DNA of 64,000 bases from Pseudomonas sp. ICMP 561 (GTDB lineage Bacteria > Pseudomonadota > Gammaproteobacteria > Pseudomonadales > Pseudomonadaceae): the NCBI RefSeq assembly GCF_002699985.1, contig NZ_LKBT01000023.1, forward strand, positions 124,001 to 188,000, in the 5' to 3' direction. Below, one piece after another: positions 51,149-60,636 of the stretch. Position numbers and translations under genes: made by a program. A model generated the notes under the pieces. That model did not search any database, was not told where the DNA came from, and saw only the letters and a program-made list of their open reading frames with translations. Each line of letters starts with the position of its first letter. Position 1 is the first letter of the stretch.

Positions 51149-51799
51149 ATGCCAAAAAATACTCCCATTCCTGACCCGGTCGCGCCTCCCAAGCGTCGCC
51201 ACATCCCCAAAGGGGATATGCGCAAGCTGGAAATCATTCAGGCCGCCATGGTGATTTTTGCCAGGGACGGGTTTGCGGGCGCTACGCTGACCAACGTTGC
51301 CAAGGTCGCGGGTATATCGCAAGTCGGGTTGCTACATCACTTTCCTAATAAGCTCGCGTTGTTGCACGCCGTCTTGCAGCATCGGGATCAGTACATCGCA
51401 TCCCGGTTACAGGAAGCTGATGAGGTTGCGTCGCTGGACGGGTTTTTAGCGTTTCTGCAGTTCATCATGAAGTTCAGTACCGAAGACGCTGCTGTCAGTC
51501 AGGCGTTGATGATCATCAACACAGAAAGCCTGTCCGTGACTCACCCGGCCAACCGGTGGTTCAGCGAACGCTTTGAGATTGTGCATGGCCACATTAACGC
51601 TCAACTCAATCTGCTGATCGAAGCGGGCGAAATTCGCGCGGACACCGATGTGAAGCAGGTCAGTCTTGAGATTGCGTCGATGATGGACGGAATGCAGATT
51701 CAATGGCTACGCTCCCCCGATTACGTACCGATCGAGCGTGCTTTTGCGAGGTTTCTTGAGCGTTTGGCGTCAGACCTCAAGCAGGCCGGACTCGACTGA
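51149..51799 (+). CDS. TetR family transcriptional regulator
   Basis: A 216-residue TetR (BetI-like) repressor. Helix-turn-helix EIIQAAMVIFARDGFAGATL and NVAKVAGISQVGLLHHFPNK are at about residues 28-67; the C-terminal domain ends in a helix. Start ATG 51149. It is convergent with the GH3 gene and could regulate a gene elsewhere. Confidence 0.88.
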   Translation: MPKNTPIPDPVAPPKRRHIPKGDMRKLEIIQAAMVIFARDGFAGATLTNVAKVAGISQVGLLHHFPNKLALLHAVLQHRDQYIASRLQEADEVASLDGFLAFLQFIMKFSTEDAAVSQALMIINTESLSVTHPANRWFSERFEIVHGHINAQLNLLIEAGEIRADTDVKQVSLEIASMMDGMQIQWLRSPDYVPIERAFARFLERLASDLKQAGLD

Positions 51800-51824
51800 G
51801 TACGGCCGCTCGATGGTCAGTAAC

Positions 51825-51860
51825 CGGTGGTTGTTGCAACCACCGATCAAGCCTTTTTGA
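51825..51860 (+). terminator. Terminator after the TetR gene
   Basis: CGGTGGTTG (51825-51833) with CAACCACCG (51837-51845), followed by CCTTTTT. Confidence 0.55.
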
Positions 51861-51867
51861 AGGTGAC

Positions 51868-54576
51868 TCAGTAAGCCTGTTCTGGCTTGACCTGAACTGC
51901 GTTGCGCAGCGGAATCGGGAGAGGGTTGGATTCACGCGTCGATAATTTCTCGCCATACAGCGCGACGACGGTGCGGTTCAGTGCCAGGTCTTCCGAATCC
52001 TTGCCCACCAGAACCTTGAACTTGCCCGGGTCTACGATCCAGCTTACAGCGTCCGGCGAATAGTAGGCGAACGAACGGGAGTCCAACGGAATCGTCACGG
52101 TTTTGCTTTCGCCCGGCTTCAGGTAAACCTTGGAGAAGCCCTTCAGCTCTTTTTCCGGACGATCAACTTGCGGCTTTGAAGGCTGCACGTACAACTGAGC
52201 GACTTCGAAACCAGGCTTGTCGCCTGTGTTGGTCACGGTGAACGTGGCCTTGATGGTTGCGCCAGGTGCAAGCACGTTGCTCGACAGCTTCAGGTCGCTG
52301 TATTGGTATGTCGTGTAAGACATCCCGAAACCGAACGGGTAGAGCGGCTTCGCATGGTTCTTGTCGTAACCGCGGTAGCCCAGATACAGGCCTTCGCTGT
52401 AGGTCATTTCAGTCGGCGGTTTAGGGCTGCTGAAGTAGTACGGTGCCGGATCGGAGTACGAGGCGAAGCTCGGGTTGTCCTGCACTTTCTTGTCCAGCGT
52501 GATAGGCAGCTTGCCAGATGGGTTGACCTTGCCGTACAGGATTTCCGCCAGTGCCTGACCGCCTTGCTGACCCGGGAACCAGGCGTGCAGGGAAGCAGCA
52601 ACCTTGGTTGCCCACGGTTGCATATCCATACCGCCGCCGCCGTGCATCACGACGATGGTTTTAGGGTTGGCTCTCTGCACGAAGCTGATCAACTCAGACT
52701 GAAATTGCGGCAGTTCGAACGGGTGATCAAGGGACTCGCCTTCGTATTCGAAGTTGCTGCCCGCTGCCACCACGACTGCGTCATAGTCAGCCAGATTGGT
52801 CGGTGGACGCAGCGACGCCCAGCTCAATTGCACGCCATTCATGCCGCCCAGCACCGGGGTGTAATTGCCTTTGAGTCGACGATATTCCAGGCGCACGTTG
52901 TACTCGGTGCCGGCTTTCAGCGCGACAGTCTTGACGGTACGTGGCACCACAGGAATCAGGTCGAATGAAACCTGCTTGTCTTCATCCTCAACCACCAGCT
53001 CGTCGTTGATCCAGAGCTTGTAGGCACCATCGGCACGGACTTTGAAGACGTGCGGGCCGGTGATGGTAGGTTTGATCTTGCTGGTGAAGCGAGCCGAGAA
53101 CGCGCCCGGTGCCGGGTTGTAACCGGTTACCGCGCTGGTGCCGCTGTCGGTTACGTTGGTGTTGGTGATCCAGCTCAGGTTGAGGCCTGGCTCGATGCGG
53201 GTTGCAACAGGATCGCCGGACAACGTGGTGTTAGCGTAGTACTCGGCTTTCACACCCGTGTTGCTGATGGCTTCTTTCCCTTTGCCTTTACCCGTACCCG
53301 GCTGATACCAGACCGACGATTTCGGATCGAGGCTCATCTGCGGCAGGTAATCGACATTGCTTGTGCTCGACGCCAGCTGCTTGAGGCCGCTGAGTTCGGT
53401 TACATAGCTGGCAGGCGCTGAGTAAGCGGTACCGAATGGCGCAGTCGGTGGCTGCATTGCCAGGTCGCCGATAACAGCGATCTTCGCCGTTTTCGGCAGT
53501 GGCAGCAGAGGTTTCTGCCCGTCTACGGGTTCGTTGCGCAGGAGCACAATCGACTCCCTCGCGACGTTCAGCGCAGCCAGTTGGCCGTACTCGCGGTGCT
53601 CCAGAGGCTGAGCCTTGTTGATGCCCTTGTCAAAGCCGTAGCTGACCAGTGCCCTGAGATTCCTGCGGACTTTGTCGTCGATCACGCTCTGATGCAGTTG
53701 GCCGTTCCAGACATAGGGCAGCAACTTGGCTTCAGTGAATTGCAGGCCGCTCGGCATGTCGATATCGGTGCCTGCCCAGGCGCCTTTGAACGCGTCCTGA
53801 ACCGAGTTGAAGTCACTCATCACGTTGCCCTGGAAGCCCCACTGGCCTTTCAGGATGTCAGTGATCAGGTGATGATTCTCACAGGCATATTCGCCATTGA
53901 TCTTGTTGTAACCGCACATGATCGAGGCAATGTTCGAGTTCTTGACCAGCGATTCGAAGCCGGGCAGATACAGCTCCTGCATGGCGCGCTCGTCAATTTT
54001 GACGTCCAGATAGTGCCGGTTCGCCTCTTGCTCGTTCATCAGGTAATGCTTGGCGGCAGACTGAACACCCTGAACCTGAATACCGTTAGTGACGGCCGGA
54101 GCCAACACTGCGCCGAGGAATGGATCTTCACCACTCATGTACTCGGCGGAGCGCCCGTTGAACGGGGTGCGATAGAGGTTGATGGCCGGAGACAGCATTT
54201 GCTGACCGCCAGCGATCCGGGTTTCGTAACCAATCGCCAGACCGAATTCCTTGGCCCGGTTGATGCTCCAGGTCGCGGCCAATGCCGAAGGTGACGGGTA
54301 CTGCGCACCGAAAGTCTTGCCGCCGACCAGTACGCCCATGGCCGAGTCGTAGGCGACTGTGCCTTGCAGGTTGAACTTGTCCAGCTTGGGAATCATGCGT
54401 CCGTCATCGACGCGCGAGAAGTTGATTTTTTCCGACTGGGTCATGTTGTCGAGCATCGCGCCAACCCGCGCTTCGACCTCATTGCCCGTCATCGGGGTGA
54501 CAGCCATTACGGTGCCTGCCTGAGCAATGCTCAACGCAAGCAGACTCAGGCCTAAGCCTTGTTTGATCATGGACAT
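51868..54576 (-). CDS. Exported GH3 beta-glucosidase with PA14 domain
   Basis: A 902-residue protein with a signal peptide (residues 1-25). It has a GH3 N-terminal barrel (KHYLMNEQEANRHY about 175-188; nucleophile Asp in VMSDFNSV at about 252), the GH3 C-terminal domain split by a PA14 carbohydrate-binding insert (about 437-590), and a fibronectin-III-like domain at the end. Hydrolyses beta-glucosides in the periplasm or outside. SD AGGAG lies before ATG 54576. Confidence 0.92.
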   Translation of the reverse strand: MSMIKQGLGLSLLALSIAQAGTVMAVTPMTGNEVEARVGAMLDNMTQSEKINFSRVDDGRMIPKLDKFNLQGTVAYDSAMGVLVGGKTFGAQYPSPSALAATWSINRAKEFGLAIGYETRIAGGQQMLSPAINLYRTPFNGRSAEYMSGEDPFLGAVLAPAVTNGIQVQGVQSAAKHYLMNEQEANRHYLDVKIDERAMQELYLPGFESLVKNSNIASIMCGYNKINGEYACENHHLITDILKGQWGFQGNVMSDFNSVQDAFKGAWAGTDIDMPSGLQFTEAKLLPYVWNGQLHQSVIDDKVRRNLRALVSYGFDKGINKAQPLEHREYGQLAALNVARESIVLLRNEPVDGQKPLLPLPKTAKIAVIGDLAMQPPTAPFGTAYSAPASYVTELSGLKQLASSTSNVDYLPQMSLDPKSSVWYQPGTGKGKGKEAISNTGVKAEYYANTTLSGDPVATRIEPGLNLSWITNTNVTDSGTSAVTGYNPAPGAFSARFTSKIKPTITGPHVFKVRADGAYKLWINDELVVEDEDKQVSFDLIPVVPRTVKTVALKAGTEYNVRLEYRRLKGNYTPVLGGMNGVQLSWASLRPPTNLADYDAVVVAAGSNFEYEGESLDHPFELPQFQSELISFVQRANPKTIVVMHGGGGMDMQPWATKVAASLHAWFPGQQGGQALAEILYGKVNPSGKLPITLDKKVQDNPSFASYSDPAPYYFSSPKPPTEMTYSEGLYLGYRGYDKNHAKPLYPFGFGMSYTTYQYSDLKLSSNVLAPGATIKATFTVTNTGDKPGFEVAQLYVQPSKPQVDRPEKELKGFSKVYLKPGESKTVTIPLDSRSFAYYSPDAVSWIVDPGKFKVLVGKDSEDLALNRTVVALYGEKLSTRESNPLPIPLRNAVQVKPEQAY

Positions 54577-54630
54577 GGAGCTACTCCTGAATTCGTTCGA
54601 TAGGGTGTGTGCTGCGTATCAAACGAAGAC

Positions 54631-54879
54631 TCATTTCTCGTCATCGGTCGTTGGGGCGTCGTCGGTCACGACCGGGGCGTCCAGCACCGTCTGCGCGCCT
54701 GTCGACTGGCTTTTTTTAGCGCTTTCGGCGCCAGTGATCTGCTCGCGTTTGGCCTCGACTTCCACGCGCACATCACTCGATGTCGACGGCAGGGGATTTT
54801 TGTTTTCGGCGGCTGATACAGAAAGTGTGGTGAGGCCCATCAGAAAAATGGCAGCAAGAGGCAGCAAGCTTCTAGCCAT
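54631..54879 (-). CDS. Small exported protein upstream of the GH3 gene
   Basis: An 82-residue protein from ATG 54879 with a signal peptide (LLPLAAIFLMGLTTLSVSAA) and a polar, Ser/Thr/Asp-rich mature part. It lies 54 bases before the GH3 gene and probably shares its transcript. No known family. The 436-base stretch 54880-55315 upstream is AT-rich and shows no gene; it may carry the promoter. Confidence 0.6.
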   Translation of the reverse strand: MARSLLPLAAIFLMGLTTLSVSAAENKNPLPSTSSDVRVEVEAKREQITGAESAKKSQSTGAQTVLDAPVVTDDAPTTDDEK

Positions 54880-55315
54880 CGGGAGAATCTCCAAATAGAA
54901 GTGGGTAACGAAGAAGTGTCAGCGCGTGGAGGTTTACTACAGGCTGCAGACAGTAAGTCAGCAGTGTGAGCTTAAAGTTCTGTGGCGGCAAAAAAATGAA
55001 GTTAAATATTTGATTTGTTTTTATCGTGTGTTTTTAATTCATTTAAAATTAATATTGATTTTATCTGATTTACAAGTATTTATTGGTTATTTCTGCTGAC
55101 TATTCTCAGTTATCAGCTATAAAAAATCTTTCTGAAAAACAGAGTGAGAGCTCTGTTTTGAGCGGTGTTAAAGTAGTCAGGCCATAAAAGTGCTCGCCGT
55201 CCTGTCGCCTTGTGAAGAATTCGGGCGTGCCACGCTGCTCATGCCTACAGGTAAGAAAAGCGTCCAGGGTGAATAAGTGCGGTGGTTCAGGCTAATGACA
55301 CTCAGAGGTTTAACT

Positions 55316-55705
55316 GTGACATCCCAAGCGCGTCCCTTTCTGTTACCCGGCTTTGGATTCAGCTCAGAGCTTACAGACCCTCTCGAGGTGGATCTGGCCA
55401 TTTTAAAAGCGGTCTGGTTGTTAAGTGATGGAAAGCCACGCGGCGGTGCGCCGCGAAAGCTGACATGCGGTCAGATATACATGCAGCTGGTGCGCGGCCA
55501 GCCAAACTTTCCGTCCATCGTGCGCTGTGTGTTGGCGATAGACGTGCTTGTGAAAGAAGGGCTGTTGGTGTCGGAGAGAGTGCTGGATGAAGACCCTGCT
55601 TTTCCCTACACCCAGCACATCATCAGTGGGCTGACCGAGATCGGTTCAGCGTCCCTGGCGGCCTCGTACGCGCTGGACACCTACGGGCATCCAGCTCGAC
55701 TTTGA
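55316..55705 (+). CDS. Unrecognised protein, possible winged helix
   Basis: A 129-residue protein; GTG 55316 follows AGAGG eight bases upstream, with ATG 55295 an alternative. The middle (RKLTCGQIYMQLVRGQPNF, CVLAIDVLVKEGLLVSERVL, SGLTEIGSASL) resembles winged-helix proteins, but no family can be named. It is convergent with the GH128 gene. Confidence 0.6.
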   Translation: MTSQARPFLLPGFGFSSELTDPLEVDLAILKAVWLLSDGKPRGGAPRKLTCGQIYMQLVRGQPNFPSIVRCVLAIDVLVKEGLLVSERVLDEDPAFPYTQHIISGLTEIGSASLAASYALDTYGHPARL

Positions 55706-55748
55706 CGCGCATGGGCAGGCTCCAGGTCCCGATGACCGCTGGTACCCG

Positions 55749-56621
55749 CTACTGATTGAATGGCAGCGAAAGATAATGCTTACCCAGTTCTGTCAGCCTT
55801 CCTTCTTCGTTCAGCAGGCTTGAAAAGTGCGGGTCATCATTCATGCGACCCGTGAACCAGGCATACCGAAACACATCCGCGCGGTTCTCGCAGACCGCCA
55901 CCATCTCTGCCATCTGCTGCTTTTGCTTTTCAAGCGTGTCGATCTGCACCCCGTCAATCGGGGAGTGCCAGTTGGCGAACTCGGTGACCCAAAAGGGTTT
56001 GCCATATTTGGATAGCCTGTCGAGCATGCCTGACAGCCCATAGTCGTACCAATGAAACGCCAGATAGTCGATCTTCGGATCGCGATTCTGATTTTGCGCA
56101 CGGTACGCAGCATAGAAGGCGTCAAGCCACACAACCGGGTCGCCATAACCCGACATCGTTCCCCAGTTCATCGCGGGGCCAACCAGCTTTACCTCGGTCT
56201 GCGCGGATATCTGTTCCAGCCTTGGCCAGAATCGCGCGGCCGCTTCGGGTGTCATGTTGGCCTGATCAACGAGATTGGGCTCATTGATCACCAGTAAGTA
56301 GCGGATATCCGGGTGGGCCTGCAGGTAGAGTTTGAGCTGACCGTCATCGACATTGGCGTTCCAGACCATGGGGATGAAGTCGACCCCGTAGGTGGAGGAG
56401 TAGTTATACGCGGCGAGCCGGTCGTGTGGCTTTGGACTCCAGTTGTACCACCAACTGATTCCCGGGGACAAAGCACTCAAGTCCGCAGGTGACGCTATGT
56501 CATAAGCGATGCCGCGTTTTGCGCTTTTAGTGGCTGACCAGGCTGGTGTGGAGACTGTGCTGAGGGCTAGGCTGAACGCTGTGAGCAGCGTGAACATTCG
56601 CAGGTAGTTACGAAACTGCAT
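55749..56621 (-). CDS. Exported GH128-type glycoside hydrolase
   Basis: A 290-residue protein with a signal peptide (about 1-29) and a TIM-barrel of the glycosyl hydrolase catalytic core family (GH128, beta-1,3-glucanases). LVINEPNLVDQ holds the acid/base Glu (about 116) and PFWVTEFANWHS the nucleophile Glu (about 210). ATG 56621 has GGAGG upstream. May act with the nearby GH3 enzyme on beta-glucan. Nothing is seen in the 362 bases up to the HAD gene. Confidence 0.85.
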   Translation of the reverse strand: MQFRNYLRMFTLLTAFSLALSTVSTPAWSATKSAKRGIAYDIASPADLSALSPGISWWYNWSPKPHDRLAAYNYSSTYGVDFIPMVWNANVDDGQLKLYLQAHPDIRYLLVINEPNLVDQANMTPEAAARFWPRLEQISAQTEVKLVGPAMNWGTMSGYGDPVVWLDAFYAAYRAQNQNRDPKIDYLAFHWYDYGLSGMLDRLSKYGKPFWVTEFANWHSPIDGVQIDTLEKQKQQMAEMVAVCENRADVFRYAWFTGRMNDDPHFSSLLNEEGRLTELGKHYLSLPFNQ

Positions 56622-56983
56622 GATTCGATCCTCCGTGAACATCGATGATCCATCAGGCGTTGAAAGTGTACCGTTGATAAAACTGGAGACGCTGGCTTTG
56701 ATCGGCTAATGGCTGGGTGTTATCAGCGGCTTGCACTGATCAACATTGGATTGGTCAATAGATGCATCGCGATGTGATATTTAGACGCTTATGTGCCCTG
56801 CAATATACCAACGTGACAAGACGTTTGTGCATCCATAACCAGCGCCCATGATGCTATTCGAGCAGCGGTCACAATGGTCGGCCATGAGGTGCGTCATGGC
56901 GGACAAGGTTTATCCAGGCTTTATGTATTGAGTGCTTCTTGCTGGACCTGGTCAGCACACAAGCCGCTTCCTTCCAGCGACTG

Positions 56984-57628
56984 CTAGATGCGAGTCAGCA
57001 GGTGTGCCAAGTCACGGTAATGCCTGGCCAGATAAAAGTCAGGTCGTCCGACGTAAACCGAGAAGTCGGTGTCTAGTCCATAACCCACTACCTTCGTGCC
57101 TGCTGCCAAACCGGCCTGTACGCCGGCATGGCTGTCCTCCACCAATAGGCAGTTCTCAGGCGGTAAATCCAGGAAATCACAACCTGCGAGAATTAGCCCA
57201 GGCTCTGGTTTCCAGGATCCAACGTCGTAGGCACTGATGAGACGGCCTTCGAACCAGGGATATAAACCAGCCGCCTTGAGCGTCGTCTCTATTTTAGAGG
57301 GGGGGCCATTGGAAGTAACGCAACCAGGAAGTTTCAACGCCTTGACGAAGTCCACAGCGCCCGGCATTGCATTCAGCCCAGCCTGGAACATGTGAAGACT
57401 TGCCACGCGAAACGATTGAACAAATCTGTCTACATTGAGACCGGGCGCTTGCGTTTTGATGTCAGCCATGAACAACTCAAACTGCACGCCTCGATAGCGA
57501 TCCAGCACTTCGGCCACAGAAAGCTGGATATTGTGCTCTGACAGCATTTGATGCAGCAGCGTCGCTGCGACGCGTTCGCTGTCGACGAGAGTCCCGTCGT
57601 TATCAAAAATGATGCCTTTTACGCTCAT
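56984..57628 (-). CDS. HAD family phosphatase (YieH-like)
   Basis: A 214-residue HAD hydrolase. Motif I FDNDGTLVDSE (residues 8-18), motif II VTSNGPPSK (about 103), motif III KPEPGLILAG (about 139) and motif IV LLVEDSHAGVQAG (about 161) are all present. The best relatives are YieH-type sugar phosphatases; substrate not predictable. Stands alone. The 650 bases to fadH hold only a decayed REP-like stretch (about 57885-57985) and a short match, CGACAGCGTGGT, shared with 45712. Confidence 0.88.
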   Translation of the reverse strand: MSVKGIIFDNDGTLVDSERVAATLLHQMLSEHNIQLSVAEVLDRYRGVQFELFMADIKTQAPGLNVDRFVQSFRVASLHMFQAGLNAMPGAVDFVKALKLPGCVTSNGPPSKIETTLKAAGLYPWFEGRLISAYDVGSWKPEPGLILAGCDFLDLPPENCLLVEDSHAGVQAGLAAGTKVVGYGLDTDFSVYVGRPDFYLARHYRDLAHLLTRI

Positions 57629-58278
57629 TGCTGTTCTTCCCTCAAATGCGATTTTTTGACGATAACAGTGCGTCTGGATGCTTTGTGTGATTGCTGCATT
57701 GTCGACGAAATCAGATTACCAAAGGGGAGTATTTGTCGGATGCCCACCGTTACGATACCGCTGCGGAGCGCGACTAAAACGTTGGTGTAGAGAATCCTGC
57801 GCATCAAGGCATACCCTCATACCCAGCGATAGTCGTTTCTGGCTGCCGTTCGACAGCAACCGCAAGATGATGACGGACCCACCCTGTGGGACCGAATTTA
57901 TTCGGGAAGAGGCCAGCACATCCGCCACATTTTTATCGTCAAGAATGCCGCCTTCCCGGATGAAGTGGAGCGCCACCCCGGCCGTCCCACTAGCTGTCTG
58001 TTTTGCTTCGCGACAGCGTGGTATCAGGGATACCGGGGGCGGATCCTACAGCAATGCATTCCACTTGAGAGGAATGTGTTCTGTCGATATCAGGCTTTGG
58101 CTTGCTGAGACAGTCCAAAAAGCCAGCTGCACGTTTAAATCATCAACTTGTCACTTAAGGTCATTGAGCGCGTCGCGAAGCTCGTCTTTACTGTTGCGCA
58201 ATGAACAGGCCGCGAAGGCCTGAATAATTGACGGCTGCCTCAGGCGGTCGCATCCCGTGACAGTTCGATGGAGTTTCT

Positions 58279-60315
58279 ATGGCCGCCGCTCATTACCCGC
58301 ACCTGCTGGCCCCGCTGGACCTGGGCTTTACCACGTTGCGCAACCGCACCCTGATGGGCTCGATGCATACCGGGCTGGAAGAAAAGCCAGGCGGTTTTGA
58401 GCGCATGGCGGCGTATTTTGCCGAGCGGGCGACGGGAGGTGTCGGGCTGATGGTCACGGGTGGTATTGCGCCCAATGAAGAAGGCGGCGTTTACACCGGC
58501 GCGGCCAAGCTGACCACGATTGAAGAGGCAGAGCAGCATCGCGTGGTGACTCAGGCGGTGCATGCTGCGGGTGGCAAGATTTGTCTGCAAATCCTTCATG
58601 CCGGACGTTATGCCTACAGCAAGAATCAGGTTGCCCCCAGCGCCATTCAGGCGCCGATCAATCCTTTCAAACCTCGCGAGCTGGACGAAGCGGGGATCGA
58701 AAAGCAGATCGCCGATTTCGTCACCTGCTCGACGCTGGCACAAAGCGCCGGGTATGACGGCGTGGAGGTGATGGGTTCCGAAGGCTACTTCATCAATCAG
58801 TTTCTGGCAGCCCACACCAATCACCGAACGGATCGCTGGGGCGGCAGCTACGAAAATCGCATGCGTTTACCGGTGGAGATCGTTCGCCGGGTTCGCGAAG
58901 CCGTTGGCGCCGAGTTCATCATCATCTTTCGTTTGTCGATGCTGGATCTCGTGGAAGGCGGCAGCACCTGGGAAGAGATCGTGCAATTGGCTCAAGCCAT
59001 TGAGCAGGCCGGTGCGACGATTATTAACACCGGTATCGGCTGGCACGAAGCGCGGATTCCGACCATCGCAACCAAAGTGCCGCGCGCTGCGTTCAGCAAA
59101 GTCACGGCCAAGTTGCGCGGCTCGGTGGGCATTCCGTTGATCACCACCAACCGCATCAACACGCCGGAAATCGCCGAGCAGATTCTCAGCGAAGGCGATG
59201 CCGATATGGTCTCCATGGCGCGGCCTTTTTTGGCGGATCCGGAATTCGTCAACAAGGCAGCGGCGGGGCGCGCCGATGAAATCAACACCTGCATTGGCTG
59301 CAATCAGGCCTGTCTGGACCATACTTTTGGCGGCAAGCTGACCAGTTGCCTGGTCAACCCGCGTGCCTGCCATGAGACCGAACTGAATTACATCCGGACC
59401 CGCCAGAGCAAGAAAATCGCCGTGATTGGTGCCGGTCCTGCGGGCCTTGCGGCATCCACAGTGGCTGCCGAACGTGGGCATCACGTCACTCTGTTTGATT
59501 CAGCCGCTGAAATCGGCGGTCAGTTCAACATCGCCAAGCGTGTACCGGGCAAAGAGGAGTTCTACGAAACCCTGCGTTACTTCGCCCGCAAGCTGCAAAC
59601 CACTGGCGTAGAAGTGCGGCTCAATACCCGTATTGCAGTTGATGATTTGCTGGGCGCCGGTTATGACGAGGTGATCCTGGCCACCGGTATTGCGCCGCGC
59701 ACGCCAGCGATTCCGGGTATCGATCATCCGAAGGTGCTGAACTATCTGGATGTGATCCTGCAACGTAAACCGGTAGGGCAGAGCGTTGCGGTGATCGGCG
59801 CAGGCGGTATCGGTTTCGACGTTTCGGAGTTTCTGGTGCATCAGGGCATTTCCACCAGCCTGGATCGCACTGCTTTCTGGAAAGAGTGGGGCATCGACAC
59901 CGCCCTTGAAGCGCGCGGCGGCGTGGCGGGGATCAAGCCGGAGCTGCATGCCCCGGCGCGTCAGGTGTTTCTGTTGCAGCGCAAGGCTTCGAAGGTCGGC
60001 GACGGTCTTGGCAAGACCACTGGCTGGATTCACCGTACCGGTTTGAAAAACAAACAGGTGCAGATGCTCAACAGTGTCGAATACCTGCGCATCGACGACG
60101 CCGGTCTGCATATTCGTATCGGTGAAGGAGAGGAGAGGGTTTTGCCGGTGGACAACATCGTGATCTGCGCTGGGCAGGATCCGTTGCGGGAACTGTATGA
60201 CGGGCTGGTCGAGGCCGGGCAATCCGTGCACCTGATCGGCGGCGCGGATGTCGCGGCCGAGCTGGATGCCAAGCGGGCGATTGATCAGGGCTCGAGGTTG
60301 GCGGCGGGGTTGTAG
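58279..60315 (+). CDS. fadH: 2,4-dienoyl-CoA reductase
   Basis: NADPH-dependent reductase that removes conjugated double bonds of unsaturated fatty acyl-CoA in beta-oxidation. 678 residues: an old-yellow-enzyme barrel (LQILHAGRYAYS, then NRTDRWGGSYENRMRLP), a 4Fe-4S cluster region (CIGCNQACLDHTFGGKLTSC at about 337-356), then FAD/NAD-binding parts with VIGAGPAGLAAS at about 379 and VIGAGGIGFD at about 505. Close in size to E. coli FadH. Confidence 0.95.
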   Translation: MAAAHYPHLLAPLDLGFTTLRNRTLMGSMHTGLEEKPGGFERMAAYFAERATGGVGLMVTGGIAPNEEGGVYTGAAKLTTIEEAEQHRVVTQAVHAAGGKICLQILHAGRYAYSKNQVAPSAIQAPINPFKPRELDEAGIEKQIADFVTCSTLAQSAGYDGVEVMGSEGYFINQFLAAHTNHRTDRWGGSYENRMRLPVEIVRRVREAVGAEFIIIFRLSMLDLVEGGSTWEEIVQLAQAIEQAGATIINTGIGWHEARIPTIATKVPRAAFSKVTAKLRGSVGIPLITTNRINTPEIAEQILSEGDADMVSMARPFLADPEFVNKAAAGRADEINTCIGCNQACLDHTFGGKLTSCLVNPRACHETELNYIRTRQSKKIAVIGAGPAGLAASTVAAERGHHVTLFDSAAEIGGQFNIAKRVPGKEEFYETLRYFARKLQTTGVEVRLNTRIAVDDLLGAGYDEVILATGIAPRTPAIPGIDHPKVLNYLDVILQRKPVGQSVAVIGAGGIGFDVSEFLVHQGISTSLDRTAFWKEWGIDTALEARGGVAGIKPELHAPARQVFLLQRKASKVGDGLGKTTGWIHRTGLKNKQVQMLNSVEYLRIDDAGLHIRIGEGEERVLPVDNIVICAGQDPLRELYDGLVEAGQSVHLIGGADVAAELDAKRAIDQGSRLAAGL

Positions 60316-60340
60316 GGTTTTCCTGGGGAACGCAGTTCTT

Positions 60341-60439
60341 GTGGGAGCGAGGCTTGGTCTGGGCGGCATTCCGACGATACATGAGACGCGGTCAGAAGAC
60401 GCACCGCGTTATCGTTTATCGCGGGCAAGCCTCCCACAG
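60341..60439. repeat. REPIN with mismatched arms (first of a reciprocal pair)
   Basis: The left arm carries GGCTTGGTCTGGGCGGCATT, while the right arm carries CGCGGGCAAGCCTCCCACA. The loop shares GATACATGAGACGCG and CACCGCGTTATCGTTTATCG with the element at 63169. Confidence 0.75.
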
Positions 60440-60450
60440 GGTCCGCACCT

Positions 60451-60543
60451 CCCGTAGGACCGGCTTTAGCCGGGAGGGCGGCGGGACATCCGCTGAACTG
60501 CCTTTGCCTGAAATACCGTCCTCCCGGCTAAAGCCGGTCCTAC
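60451..60543. repeat. REPIN, GTAGGACCGGCTT type
   Basis: CCCGTAGGACCGGCTTTAGC at 60451, inverted arm to 60543. Confidence 0.82.
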
Positions 60544-60574
60544 AAGATCAAGATCAAGATCAAGATCAAGATCA
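60543..60574. repeat. Hexanucleotide tandem repeat
   Basis: Five direct copies of CAAGAT (60543-60572) plus CA, at the end of a REPIN and 63 bases before the next gene. Confidence 0.9.
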
Positions 60575-60636
60575 GGCTTGCTGGCGGACATAGAATCTCC
60601 CACAGGGTTTATGCTTAATCAGTTAAATCGCAGCCA

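Noticed and set aside
57678..58223. 181-codon frame before fadH
   Set aside because: It covers decayed REP-like sequence, lacks domain-like features and has no ribosome site.
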